Shown here: positions 46,003 to 58,070 of the stretch, one piece after another
Layout: every line of letters begins with the position of its first letter
How positions within the stretch are numbered: position 1 is the first letter of the stretch
Assembly: GCA_020310875.1 (NCBI GenBank)
Contig: CM035407.1
Location: forward strand, 218,949,253-219,013,252
From: Ceratopteris richardii
Lineage: Eukaryota; Streptophyta; Polypodiopsida; Polypodiales; Pteridaceae
Reading direction: 5' to 3'
DNA: 64,000 nt
Translations under genes and position numbers: made by a program
Notes under the pieces: generated by a model
Databases searched by the model: none
What the model was told of the DNA's origin: nothing
What the model saw: only the letters and a program-made list of their open reading frames with translations

Positions 46003-46189
46003 AAAAAATAAGTCTCATAAATAAATTGATAGATACTCCAATACATTTGAAGTACACATATACATAGATACATCACTAAGTGTATGGAACGATAAATCAA
46101 TAGTATGTGTAGAGTCTAGACAAATGATAAGAATATGGATAGTTAGTTAGATCAATAGATTTATAATTAAATAGAACGTGGAGTTATAA

Positions 46190-46590
46190 TCTTGAAGTGA
46201 ATCTATGTAACTATTCAGAATGTAAGAGTCAAAGAATCTGACATTCATAATAGTTCATATACATTCACTATACTATGTATGAGTCTTGTGACATGACTGT
46301 ATATAACTATTGTGATAGTAAGGGTAAAAAATTAGACAATCACAATAGTTCTATACATCTTGTGACCTACACTAAGTATGTACATCAAAATCTAAGTGAC
46401 TATTGTGAGCATAAGAGTCAAAGAATCAGACAATTACATTGGTCCCTATACACTCCCTATACTATTGAGAGAGTAGGAATCGAAGTGGTGATGCAAACAA
46501 TCTGAATAGATCTATTCCTTACTCCTATACTACAGTGAGAGTAACAATTGATGTAGCGAGTGAGACAATCACAATAGTGGTTTATTTTTA
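46190..46590 (+). repeat. Degenerate tandem repeat, period about 94 then about 64 bp
   Basis: A block like agagtcaaagaatcngacaa followed by atagttc..tatacac..ctata recurs at about 46222, 46315, 46409, 46472 and 46537, with actattgtga between copies. Period shifts from about 94 to about 64 bases. Origin unknown. Confidence 0.65.
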
Positions 46591-46799
46591 AATTTTACTC
46601 ATCAATGTATACAAATAAGAATTGATATCTTGAGCCAAACATCTATACAATTGATGATTAAAAAACACAAAACTAATTATATAAATACAAATCAGGCATA
46701 TGTAAAAGACCCATATGTGAATCATATAATATGCATGATACAATGAGCAAAACACTAAAATATACAATAAATAGAAATTAAATCAACACGTAAATGTTA
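46591..46799. other. Unassigned AT-rich spacer
   Basis: Nothing recognisable between the tandem repeat and the LTR of copia D. Confidence 0.5.
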
Positions 46800-47230
46800 T
46801 GTTGGTGCAAGAGAATCCAAGCCCACATACTTGGATGATTAGCATATTGCTCATGGAACCTTATATGATCAATGCTTTGTAAAATCAAGTACATTTACCT
46901 TTGTAGAAGTGCATCACTTGAATGTGGAGTTAGGAAGCATCAAATCACAATTCATTTGGTAGTTGAGTGATGAGAGAATATATCCTATACTTTAGGATTC
47001 ACTTTTAGTTGGACTTTTGAATTTGAATTCAAACATTGGCTCCAAACACAACTATAAAAAGAGGATCAAGTGACCCGCATGATATCTCGACTCCATGAGA
47101 TCATTTTGAGAGGCACTAAGGATGCAAGCCTACCTTCAAGGGACAAGTTTATATGGATACATCTCAAGAGATGAAGAGATGCCTACATTTAGGAGCAAGC
47201 ATCAACCTACAAGCGAAGAGCAAGAAAGGT
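46800..47230 (+). repeat. Copia D 5' LTR
   Basis: It starts tgttggtgcaagagaatcc, like the C LTR, and carries a TATA-like ctataaaaagag near 47051-47062. The end is uncertain. Confidence 0.65.
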
Positions 47231-47289
47231 TGACCACATGGCATGCAAAGGATGCCCTTGCTAGGTCTTATTTACTAAACTAAACATGA

Positions 47290-48110
47290 GATTTCTTATT
47301 GCCACATATTAGGAATTGCAAGACCTCCCAAGCGACTTGGGAAGTATTCTCATCATATTTCTCATCAAATACAAGAGCTAGGAAGAACTAGCTATGAAAG
47401 GAGTTTACAAAACTAAAGAAGCAACCAAAACAAAGTGTGGCTGATTATGTAACCAAGATGAAGGATGTAGCTAACTAGCTTGCAAGCATTGGAGAGGATG
47501 TAGAAGAAGAACACATAGTAAGGTAGATCATTAATGGCATTAAAGCTAATGATAAGTAGGATTCATTCATTATAGCAATGTACCTTTATATGGATATGCA
47601 AACACCTCATCTCAACACCTTGATGGGGAAACTCTTCAACCACGAGCCAAAGCTTAAAAAGAATGGTGAGAACTCTAGAGGTAATCAATCTTGTGCCCTT
47701 TATTTAGATAAGAATAAAAGTAAGGATAACATTAAAAGCAAGAAGAATGAAGAAGAGGCTAGTAGCTCTCAAGTTAACTACACAGGTAGAGGAAGATGTA
47801 TAGAGCCACCTTGCAACATCTGTGGACTTACCAACCACACCATAGAAGAACGCTTCACGAACACAACAAATGAAACAGAAAGAGGCTTCCATAGAGGGAG
47901 TTATGGACAATCCAGAGGTAGGCTCAACAATGGAGGAGGCAATTATAATCACAACTACAACCAAGGATACAACAACAACAATTATCAAGGTGGTTTTAGA
48001 GGAAGAAGAGATTATAACAACTTCACAAAAGATCAAGAGGACTCTCTACTCATCATGAACATGACATCTAAGCAAGGTAATGATGATAATAATCTTTTTT
48101 ATATTGACTA
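47290..48110 (+). pseudogene. Copia D gag region
   Basis: UBN2-type gag pieces are followed by a Lys-rich stretch, a zinc knuckle around CNICGLTNHTIEERF (about 47812-47856) and an Asn/Gly/Tyr-rich tail (NNGGGNYNHNYNQGYNNNNY). It matches copia C gag in order. Confidence 0.82.
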
Positions 48111-48366
48111 AGGTTGTTCCAATCATGGGGCTGGAAATGTAGCATCGTTATCTGATCTCGAAGAACCCAAAGGGAAGCATGAAGTGTAGATAGGTGATGA
48201 GACTAAACACTGTATCAAGAAAATTGCAAATATCAAGGCTTCAAATGGTAAAATGAACCTCCTAATTAAGTTTTTTTATGTGCCAACTATAACCAAAAAC
48301 CTAATTAGTGTTGGATACATTGTTGAGAAAGGCTTACAGGTCAGATTCACAAGGCATTGAGCATAT
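48095..48366 (+). pseudogene. Copia D protease region
   Basis: Copia protease in the expected place between gag and integrase, with a SDLEEPKGKHEV segment as in C and an end like VPTITKNLISVGYIVEK. Broken. Confidence 0.75.
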
Positions 48367-49420
48367 GTGGAAGACCCTCAACAAGGCTTCAAAAAGATTT
48401 CAAAAGGTGAGAAATTTGTTAGACTCTTTACGTTTGAGATTGAAGACACTAGAAACATAACAGTCTTCAATTACAAAGATCAAACCCTATCTAAGCTAGA
48501 GATATGGCACAAACGACTAGGACATACAAGAGAAAAAACACTAAAGAAAATATGTAGGGATCAGAGTGTGCTTGGTATTGCAAATGTGTCCAGGCAACAC
48601 ATGATACACAAATGTGGAGCATGCCAACTTGGAAAATCTCATAGGCAACCATTCAATAGAAAGGGGTACACATATGAATACTACTTGGAGCTTGTACACA
48701 CTGATGTGTGGGGTCCTAGCAAAGATCTATCAATTCTAGGTTCAAAGTTCTATGTTTCATTTATAGATGATGACAGTAGATGGAAACTTATCTATTTCAT
48801 GAAGCACAAGGATTAAGTATTTACATGTTTCAAAAAGTACTTTACATTGGTTGAGAACCAAACAGGTAGAAGCTTGAAGAGGATCACATCTGAGGGAGGT
48901 GGTGAGTACTTGTCACATGAATTTGATTCATTCTTAGAGGACAAAGGTATACAAAGAGAAGCCACAAGAAGATATACTCCTGAACAAAATGGAGTGGCAG
49001 AGAGAAGGAACAGGTTGATAGTAGAAGTTGCAAGGTCAATGTTCAATGAGAAGAGACTACCCAATTACTTATGGGCAGAGGCTATTTCCATAGGCACTTA
49101 CTTAGTTAACAGGATCCCATACAAATCCTTGGATGGAATGACACCCTATGAAGCATGGAATGGCAAGAGAACCTCACTCGATCATTGCAAAATATTTGGG
49201 TGCATTGCCTATGCACACATTCCCTCACAGATTAGACGGAAGCTTGATCCTAAAGCTGAAAAGTGTATATTCTTTGGGTATGATCAAAAGAAGAAGGGTT
49301 ATAGGCTATATAATCCCACTGAAAATTAGTAGGGATTTAGTATTTGATAAAAATAACTCATGGTTTGAAGATGATTGTAGGAAACTCAAATTACCTTATG
49401 ATTTGAAATGACTTTCCAAC
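48367..49420 (+). pseudogene. Copia D integrase
   Basis: Zinc part LEIWHKRLGHTREKTLKKIC and HKCGACQLGKSHRQPF, core LVHTDVWGPSKDLSILGSKF, SEGGGEYLSHEFDSFLEDKG and YTPEQNGVAERRNRL, then MTPYEAWNGKRTSLDHCKIF. It matches copia C closely. Confidence 0.9.
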
Positions 49421-50700
49421 TCTCACTCAAGAAGGTCAACAATTTCCAAAAGATGTCAATTCAGAGGATGAAGAGAAGATGGACTTCAAGGCTTGGAAGT
49501 CAAGAGGCAACACCAAATTCAAGCAATTGGATGACATTCTAGAGTCCTCTAATCAAGAACTTAGGAGATCTCAAAGGGAAAACAAAAATCCAATAAGGTA
49601 TGGCTATGATACATCATTAGTCACCAAGCATTCTATGTATATCACTTAAGACTCTATGAAAAAAGAACGTTCTTCATTTGAAGAGGCCAATAAGAAGAAA
49701 GAATGGAGAGAAGAAATGTAGGAAGAAGTGGAAGCCTTCAAGAAAATTATACTTGGGACTTGGTTCATAAGAATTCAAGCATGAAGGTAATAAGATCTAG
49801 GTGGATATAGAAAATCAATAAAAATGCATATGGTTCTATAAACAGGTACAAGGCAAGGTTAGTGGCAAAAGGGTTTGCCCAAACCGATGGAGTGTACTAT
49901 GAAGAAACCTTTTCACCTGTGGCTAAGATTCCAACAATTTTGGTTTCGATAAGTATTGGTGCTTCCAAGAATTGCAATCTATATCAGTTAGATATCAAGA
50001 ATGCATTCCTAAATGGATGGATTTCAGAAGAAGTGTATATGGCACAACCATTAGTGTTTGAAGATAAAGATAAATGAGGTTATGTATACAAGCTAAGAAA
50101 GGCACTCTTTGGCCTAAACCAAGCTCCTAGAGCTTGGAACCATAGGCTTGTTACTTATTTGTAAGATCAAAGACTTGTGGCTAGCAAGGCAAATTCTTCT
50201 TTATTTATAAAGAAGAGGAACTCAAAATTATTCTATTTATGTGTCTATGTGGATGAAATTATTATTACAAGGAATGATGCTAGTGGCATCAAGCAAGTTA
50301 AAGCTCAACTAATGGAAGAATTTAAAATCAGTGATATTGGTTTCTTAATATACCCTCTTCATCTAGAACTTGTGTACATAGATTCCAGTGTCTTTATTAC
50401 TCAAAGAAAGTATATTCATGATATGTTGGTAAAAATTCAAGATTGTAGGTACCCCATGGAACGCAATCATAAGTTTAGTTCTCATGAAGAAGAACTTCTT
50501 GTGGATATTATAGGTTACCAGAAACTTGTTGGAAGTTTGAACTATGCTACCCTAACAAGAGTAGACATTGCTTATGGAGTAAGTAAACTAAGTAAATTCA
50601 TGCATGCACCAAGAAAGCCTCACATGGAAGTTGCCAAGAGGGTTCTAAAGTATCTAAAGGGTACCATGAATGAAGGGTTGTTTAACCCTTTCACTTCTTG
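49420..50700 (+). pseudogene. Copia D linker and reverse transcriptase
   Basis: RT blocks are GFAQTDGVYYEETFSPVAKI, LYQLDIKNAFLNGWISEEVY, the ALFGLNQAPRAW-type block, and the YVDE-type box with LCVYVDEIIITRND near 50240-50280. It ends with MEVAKRVLKYLKGTMNEGLF, the block before RNase H. Broken. Confidence 0.88.
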
Positions 50701-51500
50701 TAGAACAAATTCATTGCGATGGCAGAGATGCTCATGTACATGCATTGATAGCCATGTCTATCAAACATGCCATTATTTCTTACATTCTTTCGCTCGTTAC
50801 ACCTACCGCTTTATACCAGGCAAGGAATGAGGCTCATATTGCTTACCTCTAAAAATAGTTGGAGAGTGAGCACATAAACGAAAGAGACTTGATGGAGAGT
50901 TTCTTGAAAAAGGTAAAAGATTTGAAGGAATAATTGATTTTTGTTGATGAAGTCATGCGAGAGAGTTCACTTGTGTAGATTGTTTTGAATGGTCTTCCAG
51001 ATCATATTAGAGTTTTGCTTCAACTCTTTGATTGATGATGAAAGACATTCCAAATGCCTTATCATTTGAGGACTGTGTTTCTTTTATTGCAAGAAGACCA
51101 TACTAGGCATAATGGGTTGATGATGCATGTTGTAGATTAAGCTTTTTTTGGCTAATGAGAAGGGCAAAGGTAAATGGATCTCATCTACTAGTACAAAGAA
51201 ATCTGTTGATTCTATAAAATCAAATAAGGATGAAAAAGATGAGAAGAAAATAGAAAAGCATTTTTCTTTATGCAAATACTATAAAGGAAATAATAATTTC
51301 ATAAAGAGTTGTCCAAAATTGGTTGCAAAAGATGTAAAGAAGCAAGAGGCTAGAATGGTTGTTGTAGAGGCCCCTACACCCAAAATAGAGTCTTCTTATT
51401 TTGTTTAGAATGACAGATGGGCATTTCCTATTGTTTTTCGTTATCATCCATCTTCTAATGAACACTGTATATTTGCAATAGACTTATATGTTTAGTAATT
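50701..51500 (+). mobile_element. Copia F gag fragment
   Basis: A piece of a different Ty1/copia gag: MSIKHAIISYILSLVTPTAL, LYQARNEAHIAYL, ERDLMESFLKKVKDLKE, then a region ending with the CCHC-like zinc knuckle LCKYYKGNNNFIKSCPKL (about 51268-51320). No LTR or pol is attached. Broken fossil. Confidence 0.78.
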
Positions 51501-51519
51501 TGATAGTGGGGCAACCGAA

Positions 51520-51972
51520 TGTATAACCTCGCTATGCATTTTCTTCACTTAACTTGAGCGTGCCCCTACATGGAATAATATCACATGTAGCAACAACTCC
51601 TCTTATCCTATCATGAGAGTTAGTAAGATCAATTGGTGCTGATGATAATTGTTTTAAATTATCAGATGCTTTTTTTGTTCCAAGGATCAATAAAAATATG
51701 TTATCAATCTCAACATCAATCTGACTATCACTTGCATCACATGCAACCACAAAAGGATTTCCCGTTTCTAGTATTTTCAAAACACAAATTTTAAGGATTT
51801 TGTTTCTAATGATTCTAATGATTCTGGACAAGTGTCACTTCACACAAATGCTATATTCTTTTATTCAACTCTATGAGGGAATTGGATATCTTAGAGGAGT
51901 CTGTAATATGTGCTCTTCCATATTGCATCAATCCAAAAAAGTTTCTAACATCCTTTATAGTTTAAGGAACGG
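51520..51972 (-). mobile_element. Gypsy E remnant, second piece, minus strand
   Basis: A gypsy RT-RNase H connection piece. The segment ETGNPFVVACDASDSQIDVE is the start of RNase H with its first Asp. 51700-51972 matches 42640-42935 at roughly 85-90 percent by eye. It ends exactly where the LTR of element A' begins. Confidence 0.72.
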
Positions 51973-53713
51973 TGTCAGGATGAAATCCCTCATGGAAGTG
52001 TAAATAAATAATTTTTTCAAGTTCATTTCATTGATATTCTATGTGTGATATGGTGTTTTTGACTTCATAGAGTTATAAACTATGCATGTTTTGGTTGATT
52101 TAATTGATTATGATATGAGAAACTATGTTTCTGTACATTAGGCCTAAATGTTTATAAAACGATCACTAATATGACTCTAAATCCTTGAAAACCCTAGGTT
52201 TGAAAAATGCTTGGAAAACTGAATTTCACCCCATGTAAACCTAAACTAACCGTATGGAAAGCCTAGTATTTTAACCTGTAAGTGTAAATAAACCCATTAA
52301 TTGATGTGCCTGACCTTAATGTTAGGAAAAACCTAGCTTTTCTAGATTTAAAAGCAAAGCTTAGTCCAAGAATAAAAAGAGAAAAACAAAAAGAAAGAAA
52401 AATAGAAAGAAGAAAAATTAGGAAAATTAAAAGGAGAACCAAAAATGGAAATAAAAGATGGATTTGCCAAAAATAGCAGAAGAACACATAAGAAGGTTTT
52501 GGAAATAGAAAGATTGAATAAGGAGGTGAGAAGATTCTACGGAGAAGTCCTAGAGGGGGAAACCTATCAATACATGTCATTTCTATTTGTCTTTCCCCGA
52601 TGATTTTTCTCTTTAGGTATGCTCCTTGCCTCTTCTCGTTCATTCAAATTTCATGGTTTACTTTTATGTTTATGCTTTAGGAATACGATGTTGGGGGACA
52701 AGCATTCGCTACTTAGATGATGAGGGCTGAGCATCAGAGAGTTTTGTGCCTACTCGGAGATTAACATCTTCTTTATAACGTTCGGAGTACGTCTTCAATG
52801 ATGTCTCTTCCCAGAGAATTTTTCGTTCAATGGTTTTTGTCTTGACCTAGAATGCTTGATCGGTAGAGGAAACATCACGTTTGTATGTATGCAGAAGTAA
52901 CAAAATAGCATTTCTTTAAAAGGTCACGGACTCGATCATTGATGTACCGTGTCCATAATTTGCGGGTTCATGAGGCTATGACAGATACTCTGGAGTCTAC
53001 ATATGCGTGTGGAATGGAGGAGCTGCATCTATTTTCACTTGATCAACATTGTCAAAAATCTTAGACAACACAATGGCATGACATTCTTAACGAGTTACTC
53101 GGCCTTCTGATCTAACAACAGGCTTGAACTTCATCGATGCTTCATCTTTCATATCAATAGAAACAATCATACAACATGTATAAAGCTATTATTTGGACAC
53201 AAATTTCTAGAGGAAACGTCCAAGCTTCGCCAAAAAGGATAGACACGACGGTCTTCTCTATTGACTTTGTTAGAAATAAGGCGTAATATTCAATGACACA
53301 TGACTTTCATATGTTCTGGATTGGCTCAACTAAAGCTAATGCTCCACTCGAATTCTGCTCAACTAATTGATTGGAAAAGGTAGATGTTACAAATCAACCA
53401 GCCAAGAGAAGTCAAGCTGTTCAAACATGCTCAAACTGTACCAGGACTGGGTTAGAAGGATGAGTGTGGCTGTTGCAGGTAGACAGGTGGGTGGAGGGAG
53501 ATGGTGATGGAAGGATGATCGGGGATACGTCGGTGCAGAAGATCGGTGCAGAGAGAGGATACTGTCGGTCGCACGTAGAGCTGAAGCAGACTCGGAGGGC
53601 AAATAGAGAGAGAAAGGACTCTAGTGAGATCGACTTTGTGCTCTCCGAGAGAGAGAGAGAGAGAGAGAAGCAAAGGCGTAGATGATCGAAGGTCGGTGGA
53701 GCTGGTGCTGTGC

Positions 53714-53805
<92 letters not shown>

Positions 53806-53866
53806 TGCAGATATTCTTGACGCGCGGATATGGAGGCTACTGAAGTGATGGAGAAGGGAACTCGGC

Positions 53867-53944
<78 letters not shown>

Positions 53945-54050
53945 GAATTGAGATGGCATGGCATAGCTGTGGACAGATGACTCACGAAAAATCGACTACA
54001 CATACATGTCGATGGAGATTCTGTGTGTTGTGAGAGATAGAGTGGGGGGT
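51973..54050 (+). repeat. Left LTR-like region of A'
   Basis: It starts tgtcaggatgaaatccc right after the gypsy E piece. From about 52150 it aligns with about 61880-63860 over nearly 2 kb, including tcaactaattgatt and gatgttacaaatcaaccag near 53360-53400 and the GA tracts. It also aligns with 830-1480 of element A. Confidence 0.7.
53641..53942 (+). repeat. (GA)n microsatellites
   Basis: Long runs of GA at about 53649-53667, 53718-53802 and 53870-53942, with one or two interruptions, at the end of the LTR-like region. On the other strand they read CT and yield Ser-Leu repeats that are not genes. Confidence 0.95.
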
Positions 54051-55186
54051 AACTGGGTAAGGATCTAGAAAGGCGGCGGCAGCAAAATACACTCCAATGC
54101 ATGTGAATTGCATATTAATCAACGGAGACATGTAGTGGTGTTTATCGATAAGGATGAGCATTGAGGGTGAGCATAGTTATTCGCTACCTAAGTTAAAAGT
54201 GTCGATAAAGGAATATTTTGGCATTCTTGCATTGATCAGAGTGCTTGAGCATCTCACTTTTGGTTTAAGTTTATTCTTCCTTAAAATCAGAGCGAGAGTT
54301 ATTATGAAAGTTTTGATTAGTTACATGGTGTTTGTCGAATTTTATAGCATGAAATTATAGTTCACGAGATGAACTATGGGGTTTAGTGTGAATACACAAT
54401 CATTGACCTCATCCTTTACCATATATTAAACTTGAGTATTACTATTAGCCATTTCAAACGCTATAAGTCAATCTCACAAATGAATATTATGCATGCGGGA
54501 AACATTTAAAGAGGTAAACATGTGACTTGGAGATTCAAAATCACCATTACAATACAATTTATTGAAAACTCATTCTGGCTGCAAAACTACTCGTGCATAA
54601 AAATGATTGATTTCACTTACTCAAGGGGAGAAAGCTTAAGAAAGAAACTATTTGTTTTCAAGGTCTAATTAATTGAAAGGTGTGCGAACTTAATAAAATA
54701 TATCGTGACTCATGTGATTTTTCTTGTCCAAACATACATAAATATTGAAGTTCTAAATATGAAAGAAAGTACTCCTTAATATTCCCAAAGGTAACATTAA
54801 TGATTGTTTTTTCACGCTCAAGGATTTTTCACTTTAGGTTTTTGTGCGCACTTGAAGTAAAGAAGCTAGAAGTGAAGAAAGAGAAGCTATGATCATTAAC
54901 CCGAAGTGAAGACTGAAGACCAAAGCAAACAAAAGATCTTCTCATGAAGCATAGATCCTACCAAGAAGACCGAAGAGAAGTCAAAGGGCGTCTTCTCACA
55001 CTGTAGTGGGAAGTCTATCTTGTATCCGACCGATCCACAGTGTAGTGGAATATCTTGTATTATTGATATTTATTGGACGACATCAATTGTATATTCATTC
55101 TATCATTGAGAACAGGTCATTTTTTTGGCACATCGAGTACTCTCGATTTTTTTTGAGAGCATTGTATTTTTCATGTTGCATTCAGT
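54051..55186. other. Unassigned DNA, possible copia LTR end
   Basis: No gene. The last 350 bases, with a twice-occurring cacwgtgtagtgg motif (about 54998 and 55030) and an end near tgttgcattca, have the feel of a copia LTR, but no partner is seen in the window. Confidence 0.35.
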
Positions 55187-55355
55187 AATGAAGATTCATG
55201 TTTTGATTTGGCCTTGATTGACTCAGGGTAAGACAAAAAGGTGATCTTCAAGAAGTTATATGATCAGTTTAGGTGGCCAATAAATAAAGACCATGGATGG
55301 AGGATGAGGATGGTAGATAATGGCTATTCAGCTCTGCTTGGGGCATGCACCTTTG
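55187..55355 (+). pseudogene. A' protease-region piece
   Basis: It matches 2789-2960 of element A (aggtggccaat, aaagaccatggatggaggat and ggcatgcncct). It is directly followed by the start of the copia G LTR. Confidence 0.75.
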
Positions 55356-56488
55356 TGTTGAAGATTCACTCACTAATTATGCATAATGACATGAAGACGA
55401 AGGAAAGCAGAAACAAAGCATTCAGAAAAACCAAAGCCTTAGTGAAGGGACAAATTCACGACTGTAATATACAGCATAGAAACTTCCAGAATTAGAGTTT
55501 GTTGAAACCTGGATAAAAAATTGTATATAAGAGAGCTGAGATAGATAGATAAAGTGCACACGTATAGGAGATATATGTATGAGAGGAGAAGACGCCAGAG
55601 ATTGCGTACGTAGAGATGAATAACAAAACCTAAAATGGTGGGTATTCATCTGAGAGAGATGGTAAGGAATAACTACTCAGAGTAGGAGAGTTTTCCATAG
55701 CTATGAGCAAAGTGAGGCCAAGCTATATTTTGTACACATCTTCTCTAATAGAAAACACATGTTCATGTGGAAGTTTGAGCGCATTCTTTGTATGTGAAGA
55801 AATCTGAGAGATTTCGTTACTGTGAAAGTTAGTTAATAGTTACAGTTTTCTCAGTAAATGTTTTTTCGGTACTTCTATGAGTTAGATCTTGAAGTACAGT
55901 GTAAAGTTTTGTATGAGATATAGCTTATCTTGTAGCTATAAGTCTCTACTATAAGTTGATCAAATATTTTGGTGAAATGGACATGTACACACAGTACAAT
56001 GTCTGATCGGAAGAAGACATTCAGAACTCGTGAAGTTTTTCTTAAACTTCAGATAGAGTTCATTCAGTGAAGGAATTTCTGGTATCACTTCCTTACTTCA
56101 TGTATACACGTTTGGAGTAACTACAAACAAAATTGCAGTTGATTCCGGAGTACAATTACGGTGACATTCCAGTAATAGTCGGATGAAGTTCCGATGAAAT
56201 TTTGGTGGTTTTAAAACACACTTTTTTATAAAGTTAAGTGATGGGAAGATTGTTTAACTGTAAGCAAATACAGTAGTGTAAAGACTGAAGTAAATCAGTT
56301 CAGAATTGAAGCTTGAAGGAAACGTGAAGCGTTCTGTAAAGTGAATTTTTGGTGTTCACTAGATACAGTTATAAGTTTTTAGTTTCAAAAAATTTGCTAA
56401 GCTACTGATGATTATAAAGGTGTTCTAACATCACTCTAGCTTAGTTTCTGTGGTGTAAGCGAATTCTGCAATAAGTGCTGCACCAGCA
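55356..56488 (+). repeat. Copia G 5' LTR
   Basis: It starts tgttgaagattcactc and ends gctgcaccagca, about 1.13 kb, with a TATA box at 55524-55532 (tatataaga). The primer site follows at once. Confidence 0.75.
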
Positions 56489-56503
56489 GTCGTATCAGAG
56501 CAG
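56489..56503 (+). other. Primer-binding site of copia G (tRNA-iMet type)
   Basis: The sequence cgtatcagagcagg resembles the TGGTATCAGAGC start-site motif of plant copia elements, primed by initiator tRNA-Met. A second similar motif, tggcatcagagcag, occurs at about 56517-56530. Confidence 0.7.
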
Positions 56504-56634
56504 GTTAACCAAACAGTGGCATCAGAGCAGTAAGATCCATAAGTAGTACCAGAACAAAAAAGGTTCTGAAGAGCAGAAAAGGTTTCTCAGAAGAAGAAAT
56601 GGAAAGAGAATTTGAAGAATTCTCATAAAGAAAG

Positions 56635-57610
56635 GTGAAAGCTAAAGAGATCGATAGCAAACGGCATCAAGAAGTGTTTCGAAGTCATTCTCAAGGTAAA
56701 GGTTTACAAAAGGTAAAATCCTTTAATGATACACTCACCGGAAGTAACAGAAACAAGAAGATCATGGAAGATCATATCTCAATTGATAAATTGGACAGAG
56801 ATAAGTATTCCGCATGGGTAATGCGAATGGAAGCTTTACTTATGAGTAAAGACTTAATGATATATGTGACATGTGAAGAAAGGAAGCCGACTTTCGAAGA
56901 TGATAGTCAACCGAAGAAAGAAGAATTAGAAGCCTTGAAGTTGTGGCAGAAGAAAGATGCAACGACAAGAGCATATATCTATAATACTGTTAAAGATCAT
57001 CTACTACCACATATTAGAGGTTTGGAGAAAGCAGAAGATATATGGAGAGCATTGGAAGATCACTTCCAAAATACTACGAAAGCTAGAAAGGCTAGCTTAT
57101 GGTCGGAGTTCACAACATTCAAGAAAAAGAAAAGTCAAAGCATTAGTGATTATGTCACTAAGATGAAGGACTTGGCAGATAGTCTTGGATCGATTGGTGA
57201 AGATATCGAAGACCACAGGTTAATAGCGCAAGTGCTTATAGGTTTGAGAGGAGATGAAAGGTGGAAACCTTTCGTACTCTCAACTAATTGTCTTTAAATC
57301 ATTTTGTACCAGATTTAAATCAGTTGCTTGGACTAATGCTAATGTTTGAGCAAGATCTGAAGACTGATGGAGAAAAAGGACATAGTTTGGCTATGTATGC
57401 AAAGAATAAGAAGAAAGGTGATAAAGGAAAAGAAAAAGATGAAGAAGAAGTGACTGCTCAAGCAAATTATGCAAGAGGACGAGGTAATGTCAGAAATAAA
57501 AGTAGAAGTAATACAAAAGGAAGAGGTAACAAGAAAGCTTGCTGGATTTGTGGATTAAGCAATCATTTGGCTCATTATTGCTGGCATAATTCACAAGGAT
57601 CAAATTAGAA
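56635..57610 (+). pseudogene. Copia G gag
   Basis: Long gag with a UBN2 core: KLDRDKYSAWVMRMEALLMS, AEDIWRALEDHFQNTTKARK and ISDYVTKMKDLADSLGSIGE, then a Lys/Arg-rich nucleocapsid and zinc knuckle CWICGLSNHLAHYC at about 57540-57581. Confidence 0.92.
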
Positions 57611-57773
57611 TCAGAACAATAATAGTAGAGGCAGAAGCGGAAGATATCAAAGAGGAAGACAAAGCCAAAGAGGTGGATATGGTAGAGGTGGAGCAAGAGG
57701 TTGGGGATAGAATCAGTCTCACAACACTACCTAGTACAACCATGCTAATGATACGCAGAATGAAGATCATACG

Positions 57774-58070
57774 ATGTTGATGATGAGCTCAATAAGTACA
57801 TCAGAAAATGAAGACCTCAAGGTATTCTATATTGACTCTGGTTGTTCAAATCATTTGTCAGGAAATATAGAATTATTATCAGAACTTGAAGGAGGTATGT
57901 CAAATCATACAGTACAAACAGGTGATAACACAAAACATAATGTAAGGTCAATTGGAAAGGTAAAGTGTAAGAATGGAGCTGACCTACTAACAAATGTTTT
58001 GTATGTTCCAACAATCCCGAAGAATCTGATCAGTGTGGGTCAGATAGTAGAAAAAGGTTTTCAAGTCAGA
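57774..58070 (+). pseudogene. Copia G protease
   Basis: Protease with FYIDSGCSNHLSGNIELLSE, the copia Asp-Ser-Gly motif near 57830, QTGDNTKHNVRSIGKV, and end VLYVPTIPKNLISVGQIVEK. It lies between gag and integrase. Confidence 0.92.

Larger units (their letters stand above)
46800..50700 (+). mobile_element. Ty1/copia element D (5' LTR to RT)
   Basis: This is a copia element of the same family as C. Order is LTR, gag, protease, integrase, RT. The 3' part (RNase H and 3' LTR) is not present before copia F gag begins. Broken, about eight or more breaks. Confidence 0.88.

Noticed and set aside
53452-54102. Minus-strand frame with long Ser-Leu repeats
   Set aside because: A translation of (CT)n in the LTR-like region of A'; not a gene. 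The same holds for 63487-63768.
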